Source: Paraburkholderia piptadeniae (GTDB lineage Bacteria; Pseudomonadota; Gammaproteobacteria; Burkholderiales; Burkholderiaceae). From it: a stretch of 60,071 bases of DNA. The position numbers and the translations under genes were made by a program. Shown piece by piece: positions 42,402 to 51,122 of this stretch. The notes beneath the pieces were generated by a model, which made no database searches, was not told where the DNA came from, and saw nothing but the letters and a program-made list of their open reading frames with translations. Every line of letters begins with the position of its first letter. Within the stretch, counting starts at the first letter, position 1. The stretch lies in contig NZ_CYGY02000039.1 of NCBI RefSeq assembly GCF_900007165.1, positions 1-60,071 of the forward strand, written 5' to 3'.

Positions 42402-44138
42402 TTAATCAGCACGCACTTTCACATACCTGCCTGGTGCGGCCTCGATCGGCTTGTGCGTCGCGTTGCCGAGTGTCGTACGCGCTTTCACCTGCTCACCAGC
42501 GTGCCGCTTGACCCACTCGATCCAGTGATTCCACCAGCTGCCCGGCTGTTTTGCCGCCGATGCGAGCCACTCGTCGGCGTTGCCGCCAACCGCATCGTTC
42601 GTCCAATAGCTTCGCTTGTTCTTCGACGCCGGATTGATCACGCCCGCGATATGACCGCTTGCGCCAAGCACGAACTGCGTTTCGCCGCCGAGCAGTTGCG
42701 TCGAGCGATACGCGGATTTCCACGGCACGATGTGATCTTCTTCCGTCGCGAGCAGATAGCTCGGCATGTCGATGCGCCCGAGGTCGACAGGCGTGCCGCA
42801 CATCGTGAGCTTGCCCGGCACGCGCAGATTGTTCTCCAGGTACATGTTGCGCAGATACCAGCTATACATCGGCCCAGGCAGATTGGTCGTGTCCGCGTTC
42901 CAGTAGAGCAAATCGAATGCAGCCGGCGTTCTGCCCTTCAGGTAGTTGTTCACGACGTACGGCCAGATCAGATCGTTGGCGCGCAGCGTCTGGAATACGA
43001 AGCCGAGCTCGCGGCCGGGGTAGAGGCCGCCGCGTCCAATCGTCTGCTCGCGCATCGACACGCCCATCTCGTCGATGAACACGCCCAGATCGCCTGGCTC
43101 GCTGAAGTCGAGCAACGCCGTCAGCAGCGTTACGCTCGCCACCGACTCGTCGCCGTTCGCGCGCATCACGGCGAGCGCTGACGACAGCATCGTGCCGCCG
43201 ACACACCATCCCAATGCATTGACCTTGTCGGCGCGGCTGATCGTGCGTGCGGCTTCGATCGCCTTCATCACGCCCTGTTCGAGATACGCGTCCCATTCCG
43301 TCTGCGCCATGTCCTGTTGTGGATTGCGCCAGGACACGAGAAAAACCGTGAGCCCCTGTTCGCAAGCAAAGCGCACGAAGGAGTTCTCCGGCTGAAGGTC
43401 GAGGATATAAAACTTGTTGATGCACGGCGGCACGATCAGGAGCGGACGTTGCGCGACCGTCGGCGTGAGCGGCGCGTACTGGATCAACTGGAACAGATCG
43501 TTTTCATGGACCACCGACCCTTCCGATACGGCAACGCTGCGGCCCACTTCGAACGCGCTCTGATCGGTGATCGAAATCGTGCCTTGCTTCAAATCCTCGA
43601 GCAGATGCGTGAAGCCTGAAAGCAGACTCGATCCCTTCGATTCGACCGCTTGCCGGACGACCTCGGGGTTCGTTGCAACGAAGTTCGCGGGGCTGGCGAG
43701 GTCGATGAACTGACGCGCGAAAAAACGCAGCTTGTGTTTTTCTTTTTCATCGAGCGTGCTCGCCTCGACCAGCTCTTCAAGCATCCTGGCATTGAGCAGA
43801 TAGCTCTGTTTGAGGAGGCTGTACCAGACATTGCTGGACCAGTCTTCAGCGTGAAAGCGCCGGTCGCCGCGCTCGGGCTCGGCCACTGATTTCGGCCGCA
43901 CGCCGATCACGCCCGCAAACGCATCGCTCCATAACTCCGTCTGCCGTTGCCAGTAGTTGGCGCTCGCCTGCATCACGATGTTGCGCGCGCAGGATGAAAC
44001 GGGGTAGATGTCCTTGCCGTTGGCGTCGAGCACCGTCATGTCACGTGCGTTGGTGACGGGCAATGACTGCCAGAAATTGAATCCGGCCTTGAGCCAGCCC
44101 ATCGCGAACTCGTCCGGCATGCTGAATGGCATTCTCAT
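42402..44138 (-). CDS. phaC: Class I polyhydroxyalkanoate synthase
   Basis: A 578-residue polymerase that joins (R)-3-hydroxyacyl-CoA units into PHA granules. The lipase-like box is GWCVGG with nucleophile Cys312; the catalytic aspartate is in TEEDHIVPWKSAY and the histidine in GASGHIAGVINP. The N-terminal third (NYWQRQTELW, DRRFHAEDW) is that of class I enzymes. Length fits (589 in Cupriavidus). It starts 14 bp after the phaJ-like gene and is in the same transcript. No phaA, phaB or phaR is near, so this is likely an additional synthase copy using a hydratase-made monomer. Confidence 0.93.
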   Translation of the reverse strand: MRMPFSMPDEFAMGWLKAGFNFWQSLPVTNARDMTVLDANGKDIYPVSSCARNIVMQASANYWQRQTELWSDAFAGVIGVRPKSVAEPERGDRRFHAEDWSSNVWYSLLKQSYLLNARMLEELVEASTLDEKEKHKLRFFARQFIDLASPANFVATNPEVVRQAVESKGSSLLSGFTHLLEDLKQGTISITDQSAFEVGRSVAVSEGSVVHENDLFQLIQYAPLTPTVAQRPLLIVPPCINKFYILDLQPENSFVRFACEQGLTVFLVSWRNPQQDMAQTEWDAYLEQGVMKAIEAARTISRADKVNALGWCVGGTMLSSALAVMRANGDESVASVTLLTALLDFSEPGDLGVFIDEMGVSMREQTIGRGGLYPGRELGFVFQTLRANDLIWPYVVNNYLKGRTPAAFDLLYWNADTTNLPGPMYSWYLRNMYLENNLRVPGKLTMCGTPVDLGRIDMPSYLLATEEDHIVPWKSAYRSTQLLGGETQFVLGASGHIAGVINPASKNKRSYWTNDAVGGNADEWLASAAKQPGSWWNHWIEWVKRHAGEQVKARTTLGNATHKPIEAAPGRYVKVRAD

Positions 44139-44151
44139 ATCAGACCCGCTG

Positions 44152-44622
44152 TCATGCGTTGATTGCAGCGGAAACCGCGCTATTTTTGACCCGATCGCCG
44201 CGCGAAGTCGGCATGACGATCGCGTCGCCTTCGATCACGACTTTGCGGCCAACCGTGCAAACAGTGGACAGCACGACGCGGCGCTTTTCGTGCAGCAGTT
44301 CCTTGATGGTCACCTCGGCCTGAACCGTATCGCCAGGGCGAACGGGTGCCTTGAAGCGCAGGTTCTGTCCCAAGTAGATCGTGCCTGGGCCGGGCAGGCG
44401 GCCCGCAACCGTCGCCGAGATGATGCTCGCCGTCAGCATGCCGTGCGCAATGCGCCCTTTGAAGGGCGTCGTTTGCGCGAACTGCTCGTTGATGTGCATT
44501 GCGTTGATGTCGCCAGATGCGCCAGCGAACATCAGAATGTCCGCTTCCGTGATGGTCTTGGCGAAGGTCGCGCTCATGCCCGGTTGCAGGTCTTCGAAGT
44601 CGTATCCGTTAAGCTCGTTCAT
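44152..44622 (-). CDS. phaJ: MaoC-family (R)-specific enoyl-CoA hydratase (PhaJ-like)
   Basis: A 156-residue hot-dog-fold hydratase. The R-hydratase motif is visible: DILMFAGASGDINAMHINEQFA with catalytic Asp and His, then FKGRIAHGMLTAS. It would turn beta-oxidation enoyl-CoA into (R)-3-hydroxyacyl-CoA. GGAAGAATC precedes ATG 44622; the longer frame to 44688 is not needed. It is directly upstream of phaC, which supports the PhaJ role. The C-terminal ~20 residues (PTSRGDRVKNSAVSAAINA) exceed the usual fold. A phosphate acetyltransferase-fused or other MaoC function is less likely. Confidence 0.85.
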   Translation of the reverse strand: MNELNGYDFEDLQPGMSATFAKTITEADILMFAGASGDINAMHINEQFAQTTPFKGRIAHGMLTASIISATVAGRLPGPGTIYLGQNLRFKAPVRPGDTVQAEVTIKELLHEKRRVVLSTVCTVGRKVVIEGDAIVMPTSRGDRVKNSAVSAAINA

Positions 44623-45197
44623 GATTCTTCCGTTTGCTGAGTTGGCGTACAGCCGCTTCAATAGTCGTGCGACGCCATGGACATGCATTGACCGTTGGTT
44701 CGGCCTATACGTCAGGACTGAATCGTACTGTCAGGACGCTTCCGTCCACTGTCCAAAGCTGCCGATGTAGTGACAAAACATGCCATCCCGACCTTCACGG
44801 CAAGAGACGATGTGCGGGAACCGCGAGCCGTCCAGGTTGCAAGACCGCGCAGTGAAGTGCGCATGCATCTTTGGTCCCACCTGGCGTTAGCGGCCGTTTC
44901 ACAGGCGTTATGGCGGGCATGCGTCGGGCGGATCAACGCGTATTCGGGTCGCCCGCAATGCATCGGAATCCAGATGATTTAGCGTGCGGTTATGAAGCTT
45001 CAATGCGGTCGGCTAACTGATCAAGACTGAAATTCCCGAATGCAATTCTGAAACGACCGGAAATCCACAGTGTCGATGAAAGTCTTTTTAAATCAGACAT
45101 CTAACAGAATTCCCATTGAGGTGGCCCGGTACTTGCTGAGATGACCGTTGGCATCAATTGACAGCAACGGACATCACGTCACTAATGGGAGATAAGG
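44623..45197. other. Gap between phaJ-like gene and a small ORF
   Basis: 575 bases without a supported gene. The left part should hold the phaJ-phaC promoter. Around 45000-45130 the sequence is AT-richer. A TTGACA box (45158-45163) with ACTAAT 17 bp later (45181-45186) looks like a promoter, but it would start transcription only a few bases before the small ORF at 45198. Confidence 0.4.
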
Positions 45198-45377
45198 ATG
45201 AACCACGAACTGGAAACGACGGAGAACATTGATCTGGAGTGCAGCGAACAACAGCATGGCGATGGAGCAGAAACGCATGGTGCGCCGATGCATTCGCGTG
45301 CGAACTGGGCGTGGGCGGGTGCAACGGAACACTATGACTGGATGGATTCGCACGGGCCATTCGCCACACTCGACTGA
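45198..45377 (+). CDS. Small acidic protein of unknown function (59 residues)
   Basis: A 59-codon frame that starts at ATG 45198 with an excellent ribosome binding site (GGGAGATAAGG) and ends at TGA 45377. The product starts MNHELETTENIDLECSEQQH and is rich in Glu, His, Asp and Trp (WAWAG, HYDWMD). It has no signal peptide or membrane segment and only one cysteine. The strong ribosome binding site and the non-arginine-rich composition set it apart from chance frames in this GC-rich DNA. I recognise no family. Confidence 0.5.
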   Translation: MNHELETTENIDLECSEQQHGDGAETHGAPMHSRANWAWAGATEHYDWMDSHGPFATLD

Positions 45378-45611
45378 ACCACATCGTTCATTGAAGAACA
45401 GGCGCGCCGCGTTCGGGTGATCGTGTCTGTCATGCAGCGTCTGGCGGTTGCAGTACGGAAGTTCGGCGCGGCAAGAGGGAGAGCAAATCGCCGGTAGGCG
45501 ACGATGTTTCGGGTCCGGCCAGAACGGTCCCTCGCGATCGATTCGCGAAAGACCGTTCACGGGGTAAGGAAGGAATTTCGACGGGCAGCCTCGACGGACA
45601 CCTGTTCCGCG

Positions 45612-45929
45612 TCAACCGGATTCTTGCGAGGAGGTTGCGGCCGCAACGCCTTCAAGCGCAATAATCCTTGTCTTCGCGCAGCGTTCACGAATCGCCTTGA
45701 GACGGGCGTACTCCGGCGATTCATACCAGGCCATTAACGAAACCATGTCCGGGAACTCGACGATGACAAGACGATGCGGCTGCCAATCGCCCTCGAGAAC
45801 TTTGGTTAGTCCTCCACGGCCGAGATATTTTCCGCCGTAGCGGACCTCAGTAGCGGGCACATCTCGTTTGTACTCTTCAAAAAGTGAGGGGTCTGTCACA
45901 TCGACATCGGCAATCAGGTATGCAGTCAT
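45612..45929 (-). CDS. DUF1330 domain-containing protein
   Basis: A 105-residue dimeric alpha/beta-barrel (ferredoxin-like) protein. The DUF1330 pattern is clear: AYLIADVDVTDPSLFEEYKR at the start, YGGKYLGRGG in the middle and RLVIVEFPDMVSLMAWYESP followed by EYARLKAIRE. AAAAGGAT precedes ATG 45929; a frame ten codons longer is less likely. Its role in the cell is unknown. It appears to be a single-gene unit. Confidence 0.85.
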   Translation of the reverse strand: MTAYLIADVDVTDPSLFEEYKRDVPATEVRYGGKYLGRGGLTKVLEGDWQPHRLVIVEFPDMVSLMAWYESPEYARLKAIRERCAKTRIIALEGVAAATSSQESG

Positions 45930-46427
45930 GGCGCGATCCTTTTCTCGGTGTTGTCGCACCGTCCACGTATAGCAAGGTGTGGACGCCCTGCGCTCGTCGA
46001 TGGGCGGCCGCTCGAAGTTGCCGTCGTGTCGCGCGAGCAGCGCTTCGTCGGAAACGACGAGCGATCAGCAATAGACCCGGTCAGTGATCAAGATAGGTTG
46101 GCTGCAAGCATGTTGCAAATTACTAACATGAATATTGCGAATGTCTTTCGTCTGTGGTTCTCCGACTGGCTCATCAGACTTCGCTGCGTACTCAACGGCA
46201 CCTGCCAGGTCAAGATTCCGTTAGTGCACTAACTGACGAGGGCATGGTCGGAAGGTCGTGGGGCTAAGGTGTCGACATCGACATGGGCAGGAAGGAAGCG
46301 CGGAGAGAGAGATTCCAGAAGTACACGAATCCACGTAGACTAATCGTGATATATTACATATCTAGAAGCTCTCCTGGCTGGAACGTCCATCACCGCGCGC
46401 AACGCGCGTTCATCTCCAGGTTCCGCA
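45930..46427. other. Divergent gap, DUF1330 gene / esterase gene
   Basis: 498 bases without a supported gene. Short frames have no ribosome binding sites. An AT-rich patch around 46330-46370 (with ATATTACATATCTAG) may hold the promoter of the esterase gene. Confidence 0.4.
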
Positions 46428-47114
46428 ATGTTCGACCCCTCGCTGTTTGGCCGTCTTTCGTTCATACACGCCGAGCCGGGCAAGGGCCCGTTGCCGCCCG
46501 GCCGTCATCGGCTGGGAATCGCCGATGAGCGCGACGCGGTTCTGTTCGTGCCGACGGGCCTCGATACACAAGATAGGCAAGGGTCCGTGCCGCTGTTCGT
46601 GATGTTCCATGGCGCGGGCGGCTTCCCGGAGAAGGTGCTGCCGTTCATCGAAGAGCACGCCGAGCGCGACAAGTTCCTCGTCCTCGCGCCGCACTCGATG
46701 TACCTGACGTGGGACATCGTGATCGGCGGCAGCGGTCCGGACCTCGAGCGGCTACATCGGGCGCTCGTCGAAGTGACTACCCGCTATCGCATCGACCGTA
46801 GCCGCCTCGCGTTTGCAGGCTTCTCGGATGGCGCGAGCTACGCGCTGTCGATCGGCATCACGAACGGCGACATCGCGAGCCACGTGATCGCACTTTCCGG
46901 CGGCTTCATGTCGGTCTTCATGCAGGAGGGCGCACCCAAGGTGCTGATCGCGCACGGATTGCGCGACGAACAGCTCCCCATCGAAACCAGCGGCCGCGCG
47001 AACGCAGCGAAGCTGAAGTCGGCCGGCTACGACGTGCAATACGTCGAATTCAACGGCTTGCATGCGATCCAGCCTGCCGTCGTCGGCATGGCAATCCAGT
47101 TCTTCCTCGGCTAG
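46428..47114 (+). CDS. Alpha/beta hydrolase, carboxylesterase/phospholipase-like
   Basis: A 228-residue cytoplasmic esterase without a signal peptide. The oxyanion loop is FVMFHGAGGFPE, the nucleophile Ser133 in AGFSDGAS, the acid Asp180 in IAHGLRDEQLPIE and the base His212 in NGLHAIQPAV. The layout fits small carboxylesterases and intracellular PHB-oligomer or dienelactone-type hydrolases. It lies 54 bp before the AAA+ ATPase gene on the same strand, suggesting cotranscription. Its natural substrate is unknown; the phaC gene 2.3 kb away is too far to argue for PHB. Confidence 0.8.
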   Translation: MFDPSLFGRLSFIHAEPGKGPLPPGRHRLGIADERDAVLFVPTGLDTQDRQGSVPLFVMFHGAGGFPEKVLPFIEEHAERDKFLVLAPHSMYLTWDIVIGGSGPDLERLHRALVEVTTRYRIDRSRLAFAGFSDGASYALSIGITNGDIASHVIALSGGFMSVFMQEGAPKVLIAHGLRDEQLPIETSGRANAAKLKSAGYDVQYVEFNGLHAIQPAVVGMAIQFFLG

Positions 47115-47168
47115 CTGGCGCGCAGTCGAGCGCCGCGTCACCGGACCACAACCGATACGAGTGCGTTT

Positions 47169-48791
47169 ATGGACTTTGAAATTCCGGAATCACTGGTGCA
47201 TCCTCTGCTCGCGATGATCGAATCCGAATCGCCGCTGGCCAGACAGCTCAATCAGCACGGCGCGTGTCACGGCAACATGCTGGTGTCGAGCAAGCTGTTC
47301 GATTCGAAGTCTTTGAATACGCTCTATTCGCTGAGCAAGGCGAACAACGAGCGCGCGTTGATGTTCCAGATGCTCGCGCTCGACAACATCTACAACGCGC
47401 CGCAGGCACGCACGATTCCGGGCCTCGATCAGCTGGTGCCGGGCTTGATCGCGTATCTGTCGCGCGATGCGATCGATGGCTGGCTGTACAAGCGCGCGAA
47501 GGACGGCACGTTGCTGCCGTGGCTCGTGCGCCGCATGCGTTATGTCGAGCCTGAGCAGGGCATGCCGTATGTCGTCGTCGATATGCTGGCGAACACGATG
47601 CAATCGGCGAACTCCGAGCACACCGACCCGCACATGCGCTTGTCGGGCATGACGACATCGCTCGTGTTCAACCGTCTCGACATCGCGAACCGCACGATCC
47701 CTGAGTTGCTCGCCGAGTTTGGCTTCTACAAGGAGTGCCCGGAATTCAAGCGCGAATACGAGCGATACGCGCAGCGCTTTCTGGAGTTTCAACCGCGCTT
47801 CGGTGCGCAGTTCGTCGTGTCGAAAGCGGCGTTTGCCGTCGATGCGAAGGGTGCTGCCGAGCTGACGCACATCGTCGATGGCGTGAGTGCGAAGTGCGTC
47901 AACGACGAGGAGACGCTGGAGCGCCGCTTTCAGATGACAGCCGACGCCGATTTCTGGCGTGGCGCGAATGTCGGCAGCGGCTTCGACACGGTTCCGCTGC
48001 ATTGCTACGTCTGCCTGTATCACCTGGAATGGCACCGGAATATCTGGGTGCATGTGCAGAACATGACCGAGTACCAGTACCAGCCGGAACTGCGCGAGAA
48101 GCTGGTTCTGCCCGAGCATCATCGCGATCTGATCGACATTCTGACGTCGAAGCTGAACGTATTCGTGCAGGACTTCGTGCCGGGCAAGTCGGGCGGCACG
48201 ACGATTCTCTGCCAGGGCGCACCCGGACTCGGCAAGACGCTGACGGCGGAGATCTATTCGGAAGTGGTCGGCAAGCCGTTGTACCGCGTGCACTCGGGGC
48301 AGCTCGGCACGACGGCGGCATCCGTCGGCGCGACGCTGTCGGGCATATTGCAGCGCGCGACGCGCTGGGACGCGATCCTGCTGCTCGACGAAGCCGACGT
48401 CTACATCCGCCGCCGCGACAACGACCTCGAGCACAACGCGATTGTCGCGGAGTTCCTGCGCACGCTCGAGTACTTCAACGGCTTGCTGTTCATGACGACC
48501 AACCGGATCGACGATGTCGACGACGCGATCCTGTCGCGCTGCATCGCGAAGATCCAGTACGAGACGCCGCCGAGGCACGATGCGATCCGCCTATGGAAGC
48601 TGCTCGCCGAGCAGTTGGGCGCGGACATCGACGACGATCTGATCGAAACGCTGACGAGCGCTTATCCGAAAGCGAGCGGACGGGACATCAAGGAACTGCT
48701 GAAGCTGACGACGCGCTATTGCCGTGCGAAACAGATTCCGCTATCGGAGCAGGCGTTCAGGACGTGTGCGATGTTTCGCGGGCATGCGTGA
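47169..48791 (+). CDS. AAA+ ATPase with an unrecognised N-terminal domain
   Basis: A 540-residue protein. The C-terminal half is a classical AAA+ module: Walker A GAPGLGKT (350-357), Walker B LLLDEAD (404-410), sensor 1 in MTTNR (~445) and the arginine finger region DAILSRC (~456). The N-terminal ~320 residues do not match a domain known to me; they are helical by composition, with a Cys pair in LHCYVCLYHLEWHRNIWVHVQ at ~278-297. AAA+ proteins of this layout remodel other proteins. The gene follows the esterase by 54 bp. No protease or MoxR partner is seen. Confidence 0.8.
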   Translation: MDFEIPESLVHPLLAMIESESPLARQLNQHGACHGNMLVSSKLFDSKSLNTLYSLSKANNERALMFQMLALDNIYNAPQARTIPGLDQLVPGLIAYLSRDAIDGWLYKRAKDGTLLPWLVRRMRYVEPEQGMPYVVVDMLANTMQSANSEHTDPHMRLSGMTTSLVFNRLDIANRTIPELLAEFGFYKECPEFKREYERYAQRFLEFQPRFGAQFVVSKAAFAVDAKGAAELTHIVDGVSAKCVNDEETLERRFQMTADADFWRGANVGSGFDTVPLHCYVCLYHLEWHRNIWVHVQNMTEYQYQPELREKLVLPEHHRDLIDILTSKLNVFVQDFVPGKSGGTTILCQGAPGLGKTLTAEIYSEVVGKPLYRVHSGQLGTTAASVGATLSGILQRATRWDAILLLDEADVYIRRRDNDLEHNAIVAEFLRTLEYFNGLLFMTTNRIDDVDDAILSRCIAKIQYETPPRHDAIRLWKLLAEQLGADIDDDLIETLTSAYPKASGRDIKELLKLTTRYCRAKQIPLSEQAFRTCAMFRGHA

Positions 48792-48869
48792 CGGAGTGCG
48801 CGCCTGTAACGCTCACGCCAGAGGTGCGCACATGACGGCTTGACGCTTCAAGCGAGCCAGGGCCGTTGA

Positions 48870-48894
48870 GCCGGGACCATTTACATGGCCCGGC
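48870..48894. terminator. Hairpin between convergent AAA+ and iorB genes
   Basis: GCCGGG-A-CCAT (48870-48880) pairs with ATGG-CCCGGC (48885-48894) around TTAC, with one bulged A. It sits in the 135-bp gap between two convergent stops. No T tract, so a tentative bidirectional terminator. Confidence 0.45.
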
Positions 48895-48926
48895 CGGCTA
48901 TCACAAGACTGCGCTTGTCACTTTCT

Positions 48927-51119
48927 TCACGCGAGACTTTGCGTCGTCAACGGCAGCGCATGAACGCGCTTGCCCGTGGCCGCGAAAATCGCATTCGCCA
49001 CTGCGGGCCCGATGGGCGCCACGCCCGGTTCGCCGATGCCCGTCGGCGCTTCCGTCGAAGGGACGATGTGCACCTCGACTTGCGGCATCGCGTCGATGCG
49101 CAACACACGATAGCCGTCGAAGTTGTTCTGCTCAATGCGGCCGTCCTTCAACGTGATCGCGCCATACAACACCGCGCCCAGACCGAAGCCGATGCCGCCT
49201 TCGATCTGCGCCGCGATCACGTCCGGGTTGATCGCCGTGCCGCAATCCACCGCGCAGACGACGCGATCGACCTTGACCTTGCCGTCCTTGTCGATCGAGA
49301 CCTCGGCGACCTGCGCGACGAACGTGTGGAACGCTTCGGCGACCGCGATGCCGCGTCCCTTGCCGCGCGGCAAGGGCTTGTTGCTCCAGCCCGCCTTCTG
49401 CGCGGCGAGATCGAGCACCGCTCGCATGCGCGGCTGATGTTCGAGCAAATCGCGCCGGAACGTGTACGGGTCCTTGCCGGCCGCATGCGCCGCTTCGTCC
49501 ATGAACGCCTCGATGGCATAGGCCGTGTGCGAGCTGCCGACCACGCGCCACCACAGCACGGGCACGCCCGTGCGCGTCGTCGACAGTTGGACCGAGATGT
49601 TCGGAATCGCGTACGCGATGTTCGCGGCGCCTTCCACCGACGTTGCGTCGATGCCGTTCTTCACCATTGCCGCAAACGGCGTGTCGGCGACGATCGACTG
49701 CCCGACGATTCGGTGTTGCCAGCCCACGAGCTTGCCGTCGCGCGTGAGTCCCGCTTCGAGCTTGTGGAAATACATCGGCCGATAGAGACCGCCGCGGATG
49801 TCGTCCTCGCGCGTCCATTGGAGCTTGACGGGCGTGCCGTTCGCGCCGAGCGCCTTCGCGATCGAGACGGCCTCGGAGATATAGTCCGAGCCCGGATTCG
49901 CGCGCCTGCCGAAGCTGCCGCCCGCGTAGAGCGTGTGAATGCTGACCTGCTGCGGCTGCAAGCCCGCCGCGCGCGCGGCGTTCCCCTGATCGATGGTCTG
50001 GAACTGGTCGCCTGCCCAGATTTCGCAGCTGTCGGCCGTGAGCTTGACGACGGCATCGAGCGGCTCCATCGGCGCGTGTGCGAGATACGGGAACTCGTAG
50101 CTCGCGGAAATCTTGCGCGCCGCGCCCTGGATCGCCTTCGAGGCGTCGCCTTCGGTGCGCGCGGGCAGGCCCGGCTTGTTGGCGATCTTGCGATACTCGG
50201 CCATGATGTCTGCCGAGCTGCGCTTCTCCGCGTGCGAGTCGTCCCATTCCACCTTCAGCGCATCGCGGCCCTGCTTCGCGGCCCAGAAGCTCTTGCCGAC
50301 GACGGCGACGCCGCGCGGCACCTGCACCACGTCGACGACGCCGGGCACCGCCCTGGCCGCCGACGCATCGAACGATTTCACCGTCGCGCCGAACTGGGGC
50401 GGACGCTGCATCACGGCGACGAGCATGCCGGGGAATGTGACGTCGATCGTGAACTGCGCAGTGCCGTCGGTTTTCGGCGGCACGTCGACGCGCGGCGACT
50501 GGCTGCCGATCAGCTTGAAATCTTTCGGGTCCTTGAGCGTGATCTGGTCCGGTACGGGCAGCGCTGCCGCTGCCGTCGACAGCGAACCGTATGTCGCGCG
50601 CTTGCCGCTCGCGTCGTGATAGACGACGCCGCGCTCCGTGCGCAACTCGGACGCGGGCACCTTCCATTGCTGCGCGGCCGCCGTGACGAGCATCACGCGG
50701 GCCTTCGCGCCTGCTTCGCGTAGCTGCATCCACGAATTGGCCATCGCCGAACTGCCGCCCGTTCCCTGTATCGTGCCGAACGCCAGATTCGCGTAGCGCT
50801 TCGCATCGGCGGGCGCGCTTTCGACGCGGACGTGCGTCCAGTCCGCATCGAGTTCCTCGGCGACGATCGTCGCGATACCCGTGTACGCGCCTTGGCCCAT
50901 CTCGACGTGCTTGGCGATCACGGTCACGCTGTCGTCGGGGGCGACGCGCAGAAACGCGTTCGGCGCGAACGTGTTGCTCGCCGTTTCAGCGGCGACCGCG
51001 CGCCGCGACGTGCCGGCCCATTCGAAGCCGACGGTCAGCGCCAACGCGGCCGCCGCGCCAGCGCCTTTCAGGAACGTGCGTCGCGACGGACGCTGAACAT
51101 CAACGATATCGGTCGTCAT
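48927..51119 (-). CDS. iorB: Molybdopterin-binding subunit of an isoquinoline 1-oxidoreductase-like enzyme
   Basis: A 730-residue catalytic subunit of the xanthine-oxidase family. A Tat signal is seen: RRTFLKGAGAAAALALTVGF (~13-32). Two copies of the aldehyde-oxidase domain follow: HVEMGQGAYTGIATIVAEEL, GSFGRRANPGSDYISEAV and the C-terminal TGIGEPGVAPIGPAVANA, which carries the catalytic Glu. Such enzymes hydroxylate N-heterocycles or oxidise aldehydes in the periplasm with the IorA iron-sulfur subunit. Its ATG is 3 bp after the iorA stop, with AGGGGA as ribosome binding site. Substrate unknown. Confidence 0.9.
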   Translation of the reverse strand: MTTDIVDVQRPSRRTFLKGAGAAAALALTVGFEWAGTSRRAVAAETASNTFAPNAFLRVAPDDSVTVIAKHVEMGQGAYTGIATIVAEELDADWTHVRVESAPADAKRYANLAFGTIQGTGGSSAMANSWMQLREAGAKARVMLVTAAAQQWKVPASELRTERGVVYHDASGKRATYGSLSTAAAALPVPDQITLKDPKDFKLIGSQSPRVDVPPKTDGTAQFTIDVTFPGMLVAVMQRPPQFGATVKSFDASAARAVPGVVDVVQVPRGVAVVGKSFWAAKQGRDALKVEWDDSHAEKRSSADIMAEYRKIANKPGLPARTEGDASKAIQGAARKISASYEFPYLAHAPMEPLDAVVKLTADSCEIWAGDQFQTIDQGNAARAAGLQPQQVSIHTLYAGGSFGRRANPGSDYISEAVSIAKALGANGTPVKLQWTREDDIRGGLYRPMYFHKLEAGLTRDGKLVGWQHRIVGQSIVADTPFAAMVKNGIDATSVEGAANIAYAIPNISVQLSTTRTGVPVLWWRVVGSSHTAYAIEAFMDEAAHAAGKDPYTFRRDLLEHQPRMRAVLDLAAQKAGWSNKPLPRGKGRGIAVAEAFHTFVAQVAEVSIDKDGKVKVDRVVCAVDCGTAINPDVIAAQIEGGIGFGLGAVLYGAITLKDGRIEQNNFDGYRVLRIDAMPQVEVHIVPSTEAPTGIGEPGVAPIGPAVANAIFAATGKRVHALPLTTQSLA

Positions 51120-51122
51120 CGT

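Noticed and set aside
48885..50723. A 612-codon rightward frame opposite iorB
   Set aside because: It is an antisense shadow: Arg/Asp/His-rich, no ribosome binding site, no domain, and the minus strand encodes an intact molybdopterin enzyme with a Tat signal.
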